DNA from: CAYQPF01 sp964419225
GTDB lineage: Bacteria > Cloacimonadota > Cloacimonadia > Cloacimonadales > CAYQPF01
NCBI GenBank assembly: GCA_964419225.1
Contig: CAYQPF010000001.1
Location: 77,323 to 141,322 of the forward strand
Direction: 5' to 3'
Length of the DNA stretch: 64,000 bases
Of the stretch, positions 63,745 through 64,000 are shown piece by piece. Numbering within the stretch: position 1 is the first letter of the stretch; each line of letters begins with the position of its first letter. The notes beneath the pieces are model-generated. The model was not told where the DNA came from. It worked only from the letters and a program-made list of their open reading frames with translations, and ran no database searches. Made by a program: the position numbers and the translations under genes.

Positions 63745-64000
63745 TTTCATCAGGATTACTTTTCTGGAAGAAGAGAATTTGCCTGATTTCATATTGAAGA
63801 AGTAAACACCGCTGGCGACAGTATTGTTATTATTGTCTTTGCCATTCCAGGTTACTTTGTGATTACCAGAATTCATAACTTCATTAACCAAAGTTCTTAC
63901 TTTCTGACCTTTGAGGTTATAGATGTCGATACTGACCTGACCTTTATCTTTCAAACTGTAATTAAGAGTTGTTTCAGGATTGAAAGGATTAGGATAGTTA
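63742..64000 (-). CDS. C-terminus of a sorting-domain protein, start outside the window
   Basis: The frame stays open to the window edge on the minus strand, so only the last 86 codons are seen; the ATG at 63954 is internal. They form a complete FlgD-like sorting domain: N-Y-P-N-P-F-N-P-E-T-T, then I-D-I-Y-N-L-K-G-Q-K-V-R-T-L, W-N-G-K-D and a basic end S-S-R-K-V-I-L-M-K. The body of the protein must lie to the right of the window. Its TAG stop begins the palindromic element, copy D. Confidence 0.88.
   Translation of the reverse strand, partial: NYPNPFNPETTLNYSLKDKGQVSIDIYNLKGQKVRTLVNEVMNSGNHKVTWNGKDNNNNTVASGVYFFNMKSGKFSSSRKVILMK

Noticed and set aside
1..64000. tRNA or rRNA genes
   Set aside because: I looked in the spacers for the T-loop GGTTCRANTCC and cloverleaf arms and found none; spacers are too short or made of repeats.

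Overview
The window is a low-GC (AT-rich) bacterial chromosome segment of ordinary housekeeping and envelope genes. Several large secreted proteins end in an 80-90 residue FlgD-like sorting domain that opens with a YPNPFNPSTT motif. Together with two adjacent GWxTD-domain proteins, a DUF4837-like lipoprotein and a DUF5683-like membrane protein, this points to the Fibrobacterota-Chlorobiota-Bacteroidota (FCB) group. Candidatus Cloacimonadota is my best guess. The taxonomic call is inference from gene content only. I saw no rRNA, tRNA, CRISPR, integrase or transposase.

Layout. 1-4554: a tightly overlapping envelope and housekeeping operon (FtsX-like end, pgsA, DUF4837-like lipoprotein, HtrA protease, xpt, YhcH-type sugar protein). 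4698-8483: a DHS-like enzyme, a small membrane protein and a lamin-tail secreted protein behind a good sigma70-type promoter. 8489-9223: a GxxExxY gene between 51-bp direct repeats, with a third, inverted copy. 9321-10862: comM. 11130-16775 (minus): a 1881-residue modular secreted protein. 17386-24815: small lipoprotein, dtd, GIN-type adhesin-like protein, Fe-S aldo/keto reductase, GT9 glycosyltransferase and DinG-type helicase. 24943-34500: hybrid histidine kinase, EFR1 ferredoxin, pilin-like protein, CehA/McbA-type PHP hydrolase, MATE exporter and LVIVD-repeat secreted protein. 34578-36137 (minus): AAA/PD-(D/E)XK protein. 36138-37686: a repeat-crowded patch around one orphan gene. 37687-46742: an operon of dnaE, two GWxTD proteins, maf, amidohydrolase, unknown protein and flavin reductase. 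47077-58544: acyl-CoA ligase, TPR protein with an H-box, LamG secreted protein, ABC exporter, TrmB-family regulator and a secreted anchor-J protein. 58837-64000: S1-type RNA-binding protein (minus), MFS transporter, a secreted unknown (minus) and the end of another sorting-domain protein (minus).

The least ordinary signal is in the spacers. (1) About ten arrays of a degenerate 7-nt GT-rich repeat sit at gene borders; in two places they encode the C-terminal tail of a protein, and in one they supply the Shine-Dalgarno region of the next gene. (2) A roughly 80-90 bp palindromic element starts at, or directly after, the stop codon of four sorting-domain genes. In one case it fills the whole space between two convergent stop codons. 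(3) Several 9-nt and 10-nt period arrays occur; one folds into a hairpin whose only imperfections are G-U wobbles on one strand. None of these is explained by the annotated genes.
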